NCBI GenBank assembly: GCA_964537685.1 | Contig: CAZICM010000065.1 | Span: 1-54,661 of the forward strand | DNA: 54,661 nucleotides | From: CAZICM01 sp964537685 | GTDB lineage: Bacteria > Myxococcota_A > Polyangia > Polyangiales > Polyangiaceae | Direction: 5' to 3' | Part shown: one piece after another, positions 1 to 8,245 of the stretch | How the letters are laid out: every line of letters begins with the position of its first letter | Position numbering within the stretch: position 1 is the first letter of the stretch | Translations under genes and position numbers: made by a program | The notes under the pieces: generated by a model | The model's input: the letters and a program-made list of their open reading frames with translations, nothing else | Told to the model about the DNA's origin: nothing | The model's database searches: none

Positions 1-445
1 CTGCGCCCATTGCGCCGCCTGCGCCCATTGAACCGCCTGCGCCCATTGCGCCGCCCACGCCCATTGCGCCGCCTGCGCCCATTGCGCCGCCTGCGCCCAT
101 TGCGCCGCCTGCGCCCATTGAACCGCCCGCGCCCATTGCGCCGCCTGCGCCCATTGCGCCGCCTGCGCCGCCTGCGCCGCCGCCCGATGAGCCCGACGAT
201 GACGAGGAACTCGATGCGCCCGACGACGACGAGGAACTGGCCATTCCCGACGATGAAGACCCCGATGAAGAACTCGATGAAGAACTCGATGCGCCCGACG
301 ATGAAGACCCCGACGACGACGAAGATGCGGCGCCCGTGGAGCTGGTTTCATCGCCCCCGCACGCGCTTAAAATCCCTAAGAATAGAGCCGCGCCCGCACG
401 CATCCAAGGCTTGTGTCCAAAAGTCCAGCTTGCTTTTCTATGCAT
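1..445 (-). CDS. Secreted lipoprotein, N-terminal part (runs off left edge)
   Basis: The ATG is at 445-443 and the frame stays open to the window edge, so 148 codons are visible. The N-terminus is a lipoprotein signal: basic start MHRKASW, hydrophobic AGAALFLGIL and lipobox LSAC with Cys29. CGGDETSS follows, then a Ser/Gly-rich linker and a repeated GGAMGAGG/GGSMGAGG array (codons over 1-190). This is the linker style of the other lipoproteins in the window. AAGGAG lies about 12 bases before the ATG. The opposite strand is also open here and reads Arg/Pro- or Asp/Glu-rich nonsense, which I treat as a shadow. The functional domain lies outside the window, so the role is unknown. The gene is divergent from the creatininase gene, with 58 bp between the starts. 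Confidence 0.75.
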   Translation of the reverse strand, partial: MHRKASWTFGHKPWMRAGAALFLGILSACGGDETSSTGAASSSSSGSSSSGASSSSSSSSSGSSSSGMASSSSSSGASSSSSSSGSSGGGAGGAGGAMGAGGAMGAGGSMGAGGAMGAGGAMGAGGAMGVGGAMGAGGSMGAGGAMGA

Positions 446-503
446 ATCTCGCCGATGCTCCTTGACGCTGCTTCTATTTGCTCCGCGCCGCATACCACAC
501 TTG

Positions 504-1295
504 ATGAACGCTATGAATGCCGATCCGAACCTTCAACAACCGCAGGGTGGCGTGCTTCTCGAGGAACTCACTTGGATTGAGGCCGAGGCGCTGCTTCGCC
601 AAAATCCCGTCGTCGTTCTGCCTATCGGTGCCTCAACCAAAGAACATGGCCCGCATCTGCGCCTCAATAACGATTGGATTATCGCAGAATACTTTAAAAT
701 GAGAATCCTGGAGCAATGCGAAGTGGTGGTGCTCCCAACGGTTGGGTATCATTATTATCCGGCCTTCCTCGAATACCCGGGCTCGGTTTCTTTATGCCTC
801 GAAACCGCGCGGGATTTAATTGTAGATATCTGCGCGAGTATCGGAGCTCATGGCCCGCATAGGTTTTATGCGCTGAATACCGGATATTCAACCGAAAGAG
901 CCCTTTCGCTCTCGGCCGAGCTGCTGAGTCTGAAGGGTATTACGCTTAAATACAGCCGTATTGAAAGGCTGCGCAATGGAATTGAAAAACAAATTCAGGC
1001 CCAGGAAGGCGGAAGCCACGCGGACGAATTGGAAACATCGATGATGTTATATATCGCCCCCAAGCGCGTGGATATGAACAAAGCCGTAAAGGATTACGAT
1101 CGAAATGGCAGAGGTCTGCTATCGAGGGTCCCCCGATCCTCGGGGACGTATTCACCCACAGGCGTATGGGGCGATCCGACGCTGGCGACCCGCGAAAAGG
1201 GCGAGCTCTTGGTGGAGACCATGGTGCGGGAAATGGTGCGCGATATCGAGGCCCTGCAAAAGGGAATGCACACAACCTGGTTGCGATTTGGCTAA
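504..1295 (+). CDS. Creatininase/creatinine amidohydrolase family protein
   Basis: Protein of 263 residues from ATG 504 (an alternative ATG lies at 513). The family fingerprint is visible: LPIGASTKEHGPHLRLNND carries the metal-binding Glu, His and Asp positions near the N-terminus, and HADELETS matches the family's HAGxxET motif with its catalytic/metal Glu. The length fits the family. Members are metal-dependent amidohydrolases acting on small cyclic or linear amides (creatinine, formamidopyrimidines, mycofactocin precursor peptides). Substrate cannot be told here and no mycofactocin genes are nearby. The frame is open upstream to base 3, but that part is antisense to the lipoprotein gene and I exclude it. 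No clear Shine-Dalgarno precedes the ATG. Confidence 0.8.
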   Translation: MNAMNADPNLQQPQGGVLLEELTWIEAEALLRQNPVVVLPIGASTKEHGPHLRLNNDWIIAEYFKMRILEQCEVVVLPTVGYHYYPAFLEYPGSVSLCLETARDLIVDICASIGAHGPHRFYALNTGYSTERALSLSAELLSLKGITLKYSRIERLRNGIEKQIQAQEGGSHADELETSMMLYIAPKRVDMNKAVKDYDRNGRGLLSRVPRSSGTYSPTGVWGDPTLATREKGELLVETMVREMVRDIEALQKGMHTTWLRFG

Positions 1296-1455
1296 ATTCC
1301 CCTCTCCCCGAAGTTAAAAATCCCGCGTAAGGTACGGACTTCGACCAAAAAGAAAAAGAAATATAAAAAGCTTCGATTAAATCTTTTTGATCGGTGTAAG
1401 TCGAACGCCCCCTGAATACGTACAACATTAGCTCGTTAGAGGAGACCTTTAGATC

Positions 1456-2670
1456 ATGGAGCAGATCGGCGAGTACCTCGTGCGCCGTTTAATCGGCGAG
1501 GGAGGGATGGGAAAGGTTTATGAGGGAGAGGAGCGTCTGACCAAACGCCGCGTTGCCCTGAAGGTGCTGCATAAAGAGCTGGGCAGAAGCGAGCAGGGGC
1601 GGCGGCTGTTTTTAAATGAAATGCAGATTTTGGCGCACTTGGAGCATCCCAATATTGTGCGCAGCCTGGCGAGCACCGAGCACAATGGCGAACTGGTGAT
1701 GGTGCTCGAGTATTTGGATGGCCATACGCTTCGCACGGTGCTTCATGAAGAGGGGCGGAGGCCGTGGCAGGAGGCGGTGCGCATTGTGGGCGCGGTGGCC
1801 GCGGCGCTGGTGGCCGCGCATGGGCAAGAGCCGCCCATTATTCACCGCGATTTAAAGCCTGAAAACATTATGATTTTAAAAGACGGCGCTGTGAAAGTCA
1901 TGGACTTTGGCATTGCGAAGGTAATTCAGGCGATTAATCAAACCAATACGCAAAGCGTGGGCACGCTCCAGTATATGAGCCCGGAGCAAATTGATGCGCA
2001 TACGATTGACCATCGATCGGATTTATATTGTTTAGGATTGATTTTATATGAGCTCCTCGCCGGGCATCCTCCATTTCAATCGGCATCTCCGCGGCAATTG
2101 CTGAATTTGCAATGTACGGCCGAGCCCCCTCCCCTGCCCGATGAGGTGAAGGGCGATGTGCCGAAGGGCGTGCTGCAATTAATGAATGAATTGCTTGAAA
2201 AGGCGCCGGAGGACCGGCCTTATTTGGCCCAGGATGTGATCGATAGGCTGGAGCCTTTTCAAACATCGGCACCCGGCGGGGCAAGCAAAACCCAGAGCGG
2301 GGCGAGATCTTCACTGGGCGCGTCTCAAATATCGCAGCCGGCCGTATCGCCCAAAAACAAAGATACAAGCGAATCGGCTTCCAATACGGCGGAAGGCCAA
2401 TCCGAGCGGAGTGTCTCCAAGGGCGATTCTAAAGAGTCAAAGGAAAAAGGTGCTCCACGGGCCGACACGATCGCATTGCTTGAAAAAGTGGGCGAAAAGA
2501 AAGAAGTGCCCAAGGGCATTGCGATCGCGATTATTGTCACGCTGAGCGTATTGGCAGGCATTGGCGCCTATATTCTTAAATCGTCGGGCGAGGCTCCCGA
2601 GGAAAAACCGGGGGCGCGGCCTACATCGACCTTCAGGGAAGAACCTCTTAAAGAACCGAGACGGCGATGA
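1456..2670 (+). CDS. Membrane-anchored Ser/Thr protein kinase
   Basis: Protein of 404 residues with a complete bacterial Hanks-type kinase domain at about 8-265. Visible motifs are the Gly loop GEGGMG (14-19), VALKVL with Lys36, HRDLKPENI (130-138), DFG (150-152) and the SPEQ segment near 175. A Ser/Lys-rich linker follows, then one transmembrane helix at about 354-373 (IAIAIIVTLSVLAGIGAYIL) and a short tail. The kinase would face the cytoplasm. GGAG at 1441 is a plausible ribosome site. It is first in a four-gene run whose members overlap by 1-4 bases, so it probably phosphorylates or senses the state of the redox proteins encoded downstream; that link is inference from context. Confidence 0.93.
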   Translation: MEQIGEYLVRRLIGEGGMGKVYEGEERLTKRRVALKVLHKELGRSEQGRRLFLNEMQILAHLEHPNIVRSLASTEHNGELVMVLEYLDGHTLRTVLHEEGRRPWQEAVRIVGAVAAALVAAHGQEPPIIHRDLKPENIMILKDGAVKVMDFGIAKVIQAINQTNTQSVGTLQYMSPEQIDAHTIDHRSDLYCLGLILYELLAGHPPFQSASPRQLLNLQCTAEPPPLPDEVKGDVPKGVLQLMNELLEKAPEDRPYLAQDVIDRLEPFQTSAPGGASKTQSGARSSLGASQISQPAVSPKNKDTSESASNTAEGQSERSVSKGDSKESKEKGAPRADTIALLEKVGEKKEVPKGIAIAIIVTLSVLAGIGAYILKSSGEAPEEKPGARPTSTFREEPLKEPRRR

Positions 2671-5600
2671 AACATCAAAGCAGCGCTTCATTAGGCTATT
2701 TGCCCGGAATTGAATTGCCCGCGATTGGGCGGGCCAAGCGTCACGAGCTCAAAGGGCGCGAGCAATGCGAGCTGTGGGTCTTGTCCGCGGACGACAGAAG
2801 CATTTTGGAGAGGCTGCTTTCGCTGGGGGAAAAAGGGGTCGGCGGTTTTATTGACGGCGGTATCGATGGGGCGGCCGAGCATTGGCTGATCCGCCGTGTT
2901 CCGGCTCAAACCTTGGCCGAAAAACTGAGAGAAAAACGGGGGCCTTGGCCTTGGCCTGAAGCGCTGCGCACAGGTCTTGCGATTGCCCGCATTCTTTCCG
3001 CGTGTGAACAGGCGAGTTTTTTTCCTGGACCTCTTGCGCCGGATGGAATTGGACTGGACGAAGAGCAAAAGATTTATTTGCTCGCCAATTCGATGGTATT
3101 TTCGCTCGTGGGCGGCAGCGATGCGAAGGGAGGCCGGGATGGGCATGCGGTCGCGCCATTATGGACGCCTCCCGAGCAGGCCGATGGAGGAAGCTGGGAT
3201 AATGCGGCCAATCGCTATGTATTGGGACACATTCTCTATAAATTGATTTCAGGAGAGCATCCTTTTGGGGGCGCGGGGCTCAGGCACGCGCTGGATGAAG
3301 CGGCGCACAGGGAAGCGCCGCCCTTTGTGCAAAGCATTGCGGCGGATCTGCCTTCGGGATTGCAGAGTTTAATTCTGCGCATTCTTTCGCCGGAAAAAGA
3401 CAAGAGGCCCAGTAAATCTGAACGTATTGCTCAAGAATTAGAACGTTTTCTGCGGGAGGAAAATAGCCAGCCTCAAAAAACCTCGCTCGCCGCAGTGCCC
3501 GATCGGGCGCCAAAGCGCGAAAAGGAAAGGGAAAGGGAAAGGGAAAGGGAAAGGGAGAAGGAAAAGCCATCCGAAAAACGGGACACGCCCGTAAGCGTGC
3601 AGGCTGCTCCGCCCCGGGAAAAAAAGCCCAATCAAAAAAAGAGGACGCCTGCCGAATGGGCCAAGGGATTATGGCCTTTGGGTCTTGGGCTTGTGGTGGC
3701 GGGCATTTCGATTTCATTGCTTAAGCCCGCGCCACCTCCCGCGCGCACGGTAAATGTGGGAACGGTTTCTGTGCTTTCTCAATCGGAAACCGCCGGAAAA
3801 GACTGTGCTTCTTGTCATCCGAGGCAAGCGGCCGAATGGCGCAGAAGCGTAATGGCGCATTCGGTGAAGAGTCCGCTCTTTAATGGTTTGGAGAGTTTAA
3901 TTGAAGAGCAGGTGGGCCGGGATTTTGACTGTCCGGGAGGCGCGGGCATTTTAAGGCGCGCGGATTCTCAAACGGCGTGCAGGGTGCGCAATACGGGCAT
4001 TGCGATTACCGGTTCGGGCGGTGAGCATTGGTGTGTGAATTGCCATAGTCCGGCCGATAATTTGGGAAGTGTGATGCCCGCTTGGGATGGGCGTCCGGGA
4101 GGCGATTCAAGAACGCGCAGGCCCGTCCGGGATTTATTGGGTGATAAGGCGATGGAAGGCATTTCCTGCGGCTTCTGCCATCAGGTGCACGGTCCTGTCG
4201 GTCCCCGGGGTTCGCGGGGATATCAAGGCAATCCCACATGGACTTCGTTCTTGACGGGAACGGTCTTTCAAATGAGGCCCGAGGACGGGAAAGGTTTGTT
4301 TGGAATTGGTAACAGTGGCTATGATTTGCGGCCCGAGGAATTGCTTTTGCCCCGATCGCTGAACGGGCGCAATTCGGGAAGAGACCAATTCGATCAAAAT
4401 GATTCAAAAACCCAGGGGATGGATCCGGTCGTGCATGCCCGGCCTTCGCAGAGAGCGGTTTCCTATTTAAGATCCAGTGAATTTTGCGGTTCTTGTCATG
4501 ATGTGAGGCTGTTTGGAACGGATAGCCTGGGCGTTTCCAAGGGCGAGCATTTTAAGCGATTGCGCAATGCCTATTCGGAATGGGTGGATTGGGCCAAGCA
4601 GGAAGAGCGCGCGGGAAGAACGGCTTATACCTGTCAGGATTGCCATATGAGCACCTTTCCGGGTGTGTGCGAGCCCGATCCCAATGCTCCCAATCCAGCC
4701 GATGCAAAAGCGAATCCCGAAGAAAATAAACCGGAAAAATCCGATCGAATTGACGGCGATAGGCGGGACCGGCGTTCCGCGCTGGATGAGCCTCCTTCCG
4801 CCATTTGTCCGCCGGGGATGCGTTTTGTGCCGAAGGCGCCCGGTGCTTATTCGAAGGCTCGCGTCGCCGATAATTCTCCTTCCTCAACCGAGGTCGTGAC
4901 GCATTATTTTTCGGGCGTGGATGTGCCGCTCTCGTATGAGTTTCCCGAGGCATTAACGAAGGAAATTACAACCGATTTGGCAGGAATTCCTTTAGGCGCT
5001 GAACAGCGGCGCGATATGCTGCTGCGGGCGACCTTCCGTTTTCAAGTGGGGGCCTCGCGCTTTGGGGGCGGGAGGCTTGAAATTCCGATTGAAATTGAAA
5101 ATATCGGGGGAGGCCATAGGGTGCCGGCGGGCTTTAGCCAGGAGCGCGAATTTTGGGTGCATTTGGTGGTGCGCGACGCGGATGGGCGCCTTGTGTATGA
5201 GGTGGGGCGCGTGGACCGGCCGGATGAGGATTTGCACGATAAGGTGTTTTTGAGGGTGAATACGCGGCCGGATATTGTCGATCGCCTGGGTAGGCCGGAA
5301 GGTTTGTTTGGCGCGGATGTGCGCGATGGGCCGGATGTTCCTCAATGGAGTCCTCCGCCGGTTTTGGGTGGGACGAATTTTAGGGGGAAGGGTTTAATTA
5401 ATTTTCAAAATGGCTTTTTGCGCTGTGTGCGCTGTATCGGTGTGATTGGGCGCAATGGAGAATGCGAGGCGCTGCCAGGCCAGGGGCAAACGAGGGCCGA
5501 TCGTTTTGACGATGGGGATTACGATTTAGATACAGGAGAATGCAGGTCCAATTTAACAGGATTTAATGCATTTTTTGAGACGTATTTTCCGGTGGGCGCG

Positions 5601-5903
5601 CTCGATGCTTCGCGGGGATTTGTGAGGGGTCCGGATGCGATTATCGATACGCGTTCGGTGCCGCCGGGTGTGCCTATCCGATATACGTACGAATTGCCTG
5701 CGGGAGGAAAACGGGCGCCCTTTACGGTGCAGGCGAGGCTTTTATTTAGGGCATTTCCTCCATTTTTGGTGAAGGCTTTTGCCGATTACGAAAGAGAGCA
5801 GGCGAACCGGGGTTTGAGGCCGAGCGGGCCGGCCGTGACGCACGATATGCTGCGAAGGCTGCCGATTGTCGAAATTGCCAGGGATGAGATAGAGGTTCGT
5901 TAA
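2667..5903 (+). CDS. Pseudokinase-TM-pentaheme cytochrome c fusion
   Basis: Protein of 1078 residues; its ATG overlaps the kinase stop (ATGA). Residues ~1-260 resemble the kinase fold: PPEQ, then NRYVLGHILYKLISGEHPFGG like the DxxSLGxxLYELLTGxxPF segment. The HRD/DFG region reads PGPLAPDGI...LLANS, so catalytic residues are missing and it is a pseudokinase. A (Arg-Glu)n stretch encoded by a hexanucleotide repeat comes next, then a transmembrane helix at ~336-353. The large C-terminal part holds five CXXCH haem sites starting at Cys380 (CASCH), 456 (CVNCH), 501 (CGFCH), 607 (CGSCH) and 656 (CQDCH), plus a degenerate CVRCI late in the chain. GGHRVPAGFSQEREFWVHLVV and nearby residues look like the C-terminal domain of multihaem cytochromes. 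Inferred topology: pseudokinase in the cytoplasm, haems in the periplasm. Confidence 0.9.
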   Translation: MKHQSSASLGYLPGIELPAIGRAKRHELKGREQCELWVLSADDRSILERLLSLGEKGVGGFIDGGIDGAAEHWLIRRVPAQTLAEKLREKRGPWPWPEALRTGLAIARILSACEQASFFPGPLAPDGIGLDEEQKIYLLANSMVFSLVGGSDAKGGRDGHAVAPLWTPPEQADGGSWDNAANRYVLGHILYKLISGEHPFGGAGLRHALDEAAHREAPPFVQSIAADLPSGLQSLILRILSPEKDKRPSKSERIAQELERFLREENSQPQKTSLAAVPDRAPKREKEREREREREREKEKPSEKRDTPVSVQAAPPREKKPNQKKRTPAEWAKGLWPLGLGLVVAGISISLLKPAPPPARTVNVGTVSVLSQSETAGKDCASCHPRQAAEWRRSVMAHSVKSPLFNGLESLIEEQVGRDFDCPGGAGILRRADSQTACRVRNTGIAITGSGGEHWCVNCHSPADNLGSVMPAWDGRPGGDSRTRRPVRDLLGDKAMEGISCGFCHQVHGPVGPRGSRGYQGNPTWTSFLTGTVFQMRPEDGKGLFGIGNSGYDLRPEELLLPRSLNGRNSGRDQFDQNDSKTQGMDPVVHARPSQRAVSYLRSSEFCGSCHDVRLFGTDSLGVSKGEHFKRLRNAYSEWVDWAKQEERAGRTAYTCQDCHMSTFPGVCEPDPNAPNPADAKANPEENKPEKSDRIDGDRRDRRSALDEPPSAICPPGMRFVPKAPGAYSKARVADNSPSSTEVVTHYFSGVDVPLSYEFPEALTKEITTDLAGIPLGAEQRRDMLLRATFRFQVGASRFGGGRLEIPIEIENIGGGHRVPAGFSQEREFWVHLVVRDADGRLVYEVGRVDRPDEDLHDKVFLRVNTRPDIVDRLGRPEGLFGADVRDGPDVPQWSPPPVLGGTNFRGKGLINFQNGFLRCVRCIGVIGRNGECEALPGQGQTRADRFDDGDYDLDTGECRSNLTGFNAFFETYFPVGALDASRGFVRGPDAIIDTRSVPPGVPIRYTYELPAGGKRAPFTVQARLLFRAFPPFLVKAFADYEREQANRGLRPSGPAVTHDMLRRLPIVEIARDEIEVR
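3519..3566 (+). repeat. Hexanucleotide GGGAAA microsatellite in coding sequence
   Basis: About six near-perfect copies of GGGAAA/GGAAAG encode an alternating Arg-Glu/Lys-Glu stretch between the pseudokinase part and the transmembrane helix of the cytochrome fusion. The unit length is a multiple of three, so slippage would change linker length without breaking the frame. Confidence 0.8.
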
Positions 5904-8245
5904 TGGGCGAGCAGGCGGCGGCGCACGGCGAGGGATTGAGTTTTCCAGCGCATGTTTTCGATGCGCCGATGCTTCGGGGTTTGGATGCCCGGGCGAGGCG
6001 CGAATTGAGCGAAGCCGGGCGTTTGCTTTCGATGGCCAAGGGTGAGGCTGTTTTTCGTCCGGGCGATCAGGCGGAAGCTTTTTATGTGGTCGCGGATGGC
6101 GCGATTGAGCTGTTGGCGCTGCGGCGGGGCGACGATAAAGAGAGTTCGATTCGTACGGCGAAGAGCGGCGAGGCGTTTGGGGAAGAGGCCGTTATCGGCG
6201 CGGAACGAAGGGCTTCGGCTATTGCGCGCGATAAAAGCAAGGTGGCCGAAATTCCGGTTCATATTTTTAGGCGCGTGGCTGAGCGTTCGGGAAAGGCCGA
6301 ATTCGCCGAGAAGCTCGAGCGCATTTTAAGGCGCAATGCGACGCGGGATTTGTTGTCGACGCTGGCTTTGACGCGCGATTTAAATGGCGAGGAAGTCGAT
6401 CTTTTGCTCGATGCGGTGAATGTAAAAAAACTGCAGCGCGGGCAAGCCGTGTACCGGGAAGGCGATTCGGCGGCGGATGTGTGGCTGGTCGCCGATGGGA
6501 TGGTTCAAATTCAAACGGAACAGGGCGATCGCCTGCATGTGCGGGCGTATTTGTCGCGCGGTGATTTTTTTGGCGATACAGAAGTGTTGGATCGCTGTCC
6601 GCGCAGGGCGAGCGCGGTGGCGAGCGGGGCTTCGCTGTTGTTATCGATTCCGGCGCGGGCATTTCGTTCGCTGGTCGAGCGCAGGCCGGAATTGTCGCAG
6701 AAGCTCGCTCGGCTTTCGGAGCGGCAGACCGAAAAGCAAAAGGACATTATCGGGGCGGCGGCGGCCAATCATACCCAGCATGTATTTCGGGATTTATATC
6801 GGATGGAGGTGGCCCGATCGCTGTTGGTGATTGATTTGGAAAGCTGTGTACGCTGCGGGCATTGCGCGTGGGCCTGCGAGGATTTGTATGGAACGGCGAG
6901 GCTTGTGCGGCGCGGCGATAAAATGATCGCCCGGGTCGATAGCCAAAAGAATGCGCCTTCGAGTCTATTGCTTCCGAATTCTTGTCAGCATTGTGAAAAT
7001 CCGAGCTGCATGGTGGGTTGTCCGACGGGCGCGATTGGGCGCGATCCGCGGGGAGAAGTGTTTATCCGGCCGGAGTTGTGCACGGGTTGTGCGGCGTGTG
7101 CGAAGGCGTGTCCCTGGGACAATATTCAAATGGCCGAGAGGCCGCCGGGGGTGCCTAAACCGCCGGGCGGTGAGGCAGGCGATTATGCCGAGCTCGCGGT
7201 GAAATGCGATTTATGCCGCGATTACGAGGAGGGGCCGGCTTGTGTGCAGGCGTGTCCAACGGCGTCGATTTTTAGAATGAATCCGGCCGAGGAAATTGCC
7301 GATATCCGCGAGCTTTTAGGGGGAAGCCGCACGAAGAGGCGGGAAGCTTCGATTTCATTGGCTGGCATTTCGGGTGTATTGGCTGGCTTGATTGCGGGTA
7401 TTAGCATTGGAATGGTGGGCGCGGTGATGCGGAGCCGGGGATTGTGGAGGCCCACGGCTGGATGGGGATATGTTTCGGGTATTTCGGCGGCGCTGTGTTT
7501 TGGTTTGTTGCTGCTGTATGTGCTGCCCAAGCGGCTGTTGGGTTTGCGCATGCATAAGCGCAATGCAAAATCGGACGCTTCAAATTCACAAGAATTAAAT
7601 TCACAAGAAATGGATGGCAATGCGGTGGTGAGTAGGACCAAGCCGCATATGCTTATTCATCTTTCGCTTGGGTTTTTGGCGCTGGGTTTGGCTTATTCGC
7701 ATGCGCCGCTATCGACAAGGCCCACGACGGGAGGCGCGCTCGCCATTGCATTTTATTCGACGGCGCTCTTTGGAACCCTGACGGCGCTGTTTTATGCCTT
7801 TGTGCCGAAAGCGCTTTCGAGAATTGAGCGGGCCGCCATTTTGCCCGAGGAGTATGGGCGGGCGAAAAAGGAGCTGATGGAGCGGCTTTACCGCGAAGTG
7901 AGCGGCCGCAATGAAGTGATTAAAAAGATTTTTGAGAAATTGCTGCTGCCTTATATCAATCAGCCTTTGGGGCCTATTTTTCTTTTGGTGCGGGGGCGCA
8001 GCCTGCGCGGGGAAGAGCAGGCAATGCGAGCGCATATCGATTCGGTGCTGGAGGGCCGGAGCAAGGAAAAGCTCGCGGGTTTGAATGAATTGATCCGCAT
8101 TGCGGTTGAATTGCGAGCGCTTCCCGTTCAAAAGTGGCTTTCGCGGCTTCTGCGCTTTGGCTTGCCCGCGCATATTGTGACGTTTTCCATTGCCGTTGTA
8201 TTGCTCGTCATTCATATCGTATTTGCGACGAGGTATCGTCAATGA
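5903..8245 (+). CDS. Dual cNMP-binding / four-cluster ferredoxin membrane protein
   Basis: Protein of 780 residues, joined to the previous gene by TAATG. Two cyclic-nucleotide-binding domains lie at about 40-125 and 165-275; each keeps a phosphate-binding cassette (FGEEAVIGAERRASA and FGDTEVLDRCPRRASA). No helix-turn-helix follows. Residues 310-460 form a DmsB/NrfC/HybA-like iron-sulfur domain with Cys groups for four [4Fe-4S] clusters: CVRCGHCAWAC (from Cys315), CQHCENPSCMVGC, CTGCAACAKAC and CDLC...CVQAC. Membrane helices are visible near 485-510, 525-543, 585-600, 611-632 and 757-775. It is expected to pass electrons between partners at the cytoplasmic face under control of a nucleotide ligand. 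Fusion of cNMP domains to a ferredoxin is seen in some Deltaproteobacteria-like genomes; the ligand and partners are not known from sequence. Confidence 0.88.
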   Translation: MGEQAAAHGEGLSFPAHVFDAPMLRGLDARARRELSEAGRLLSMAKGEAVFRPGDQAEAFYVVADGAIELLALRRGDDKESSIRTAKSGEAFGEEAVIGAERRASAIARDKSKVAEIPVHIFRRVAERSGKAEFAEKLERILRRNATRDLLSTLALTRDLNGEEVDLLLDAVNVKKLQRGQAVYREGDSAADVWLVADGMVQIQTEQGDRLHVRAYLSRGDFFGDTEVLDRCPRRASAVASGASLLLSIPARAFRSLVERRPELSQKLARLSERQTEKQKDIIGAAAANHTQHVFRDLYRMEVARSLLVIDLESCVRCGHCAWACEDLYGTARLVRRGDKMIARVDSQKNAPSSLLLPNSCQHCENPSCMVGCPTGAIGRDPRGEVFIRPELCTGCAACAKACPWDNIQMAERPPGVPKPPGGEAGDYAELAVKCDLCRDYEEGPACVQACPTASIFRMNPAEEIADIRELLGGSRTKRREASISLAGISGVLAGLIAGISIGMVGAVMRSRGLWRPTAGWGYVSGISAALCFGLLLLYVLPKRLLGLRMHKRNAKSDASNSQELNSQEMDGNAVVSRTKPHMLIHLSLGFLALGLAYSHAPLSTRPTTGGALAIAFYSTALFGTLTALFYAFVPKALSRIERAAILPEEYGRAKKELMERLYREVSGRNEVIKKIFEKLLLPYINQPLGPIFLLVRGRSLRGEEQAMRAHIDSVLEGRSKEKLAGLNELIRIAVELRALPVQKWLSRLLRFGLPAHIVTFSIAVVLLVIHIVFATRYRQ

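Noticed and set aside
10..465. Plus-strand Arg/Pro-rich repeat frame
   Set aside because: It is antisense to a lipoprotein gene with a clear signal peptide and normal linker; composition is an artefact of the GGCGCA repeat.
8134..8241. Upstream extension of the FAD oxidoreductase
   Set aside because: The ATG at 8242 overlaps the previous stop, as elsewhere in the operon; the extension lies wholly in the preceding coding region.
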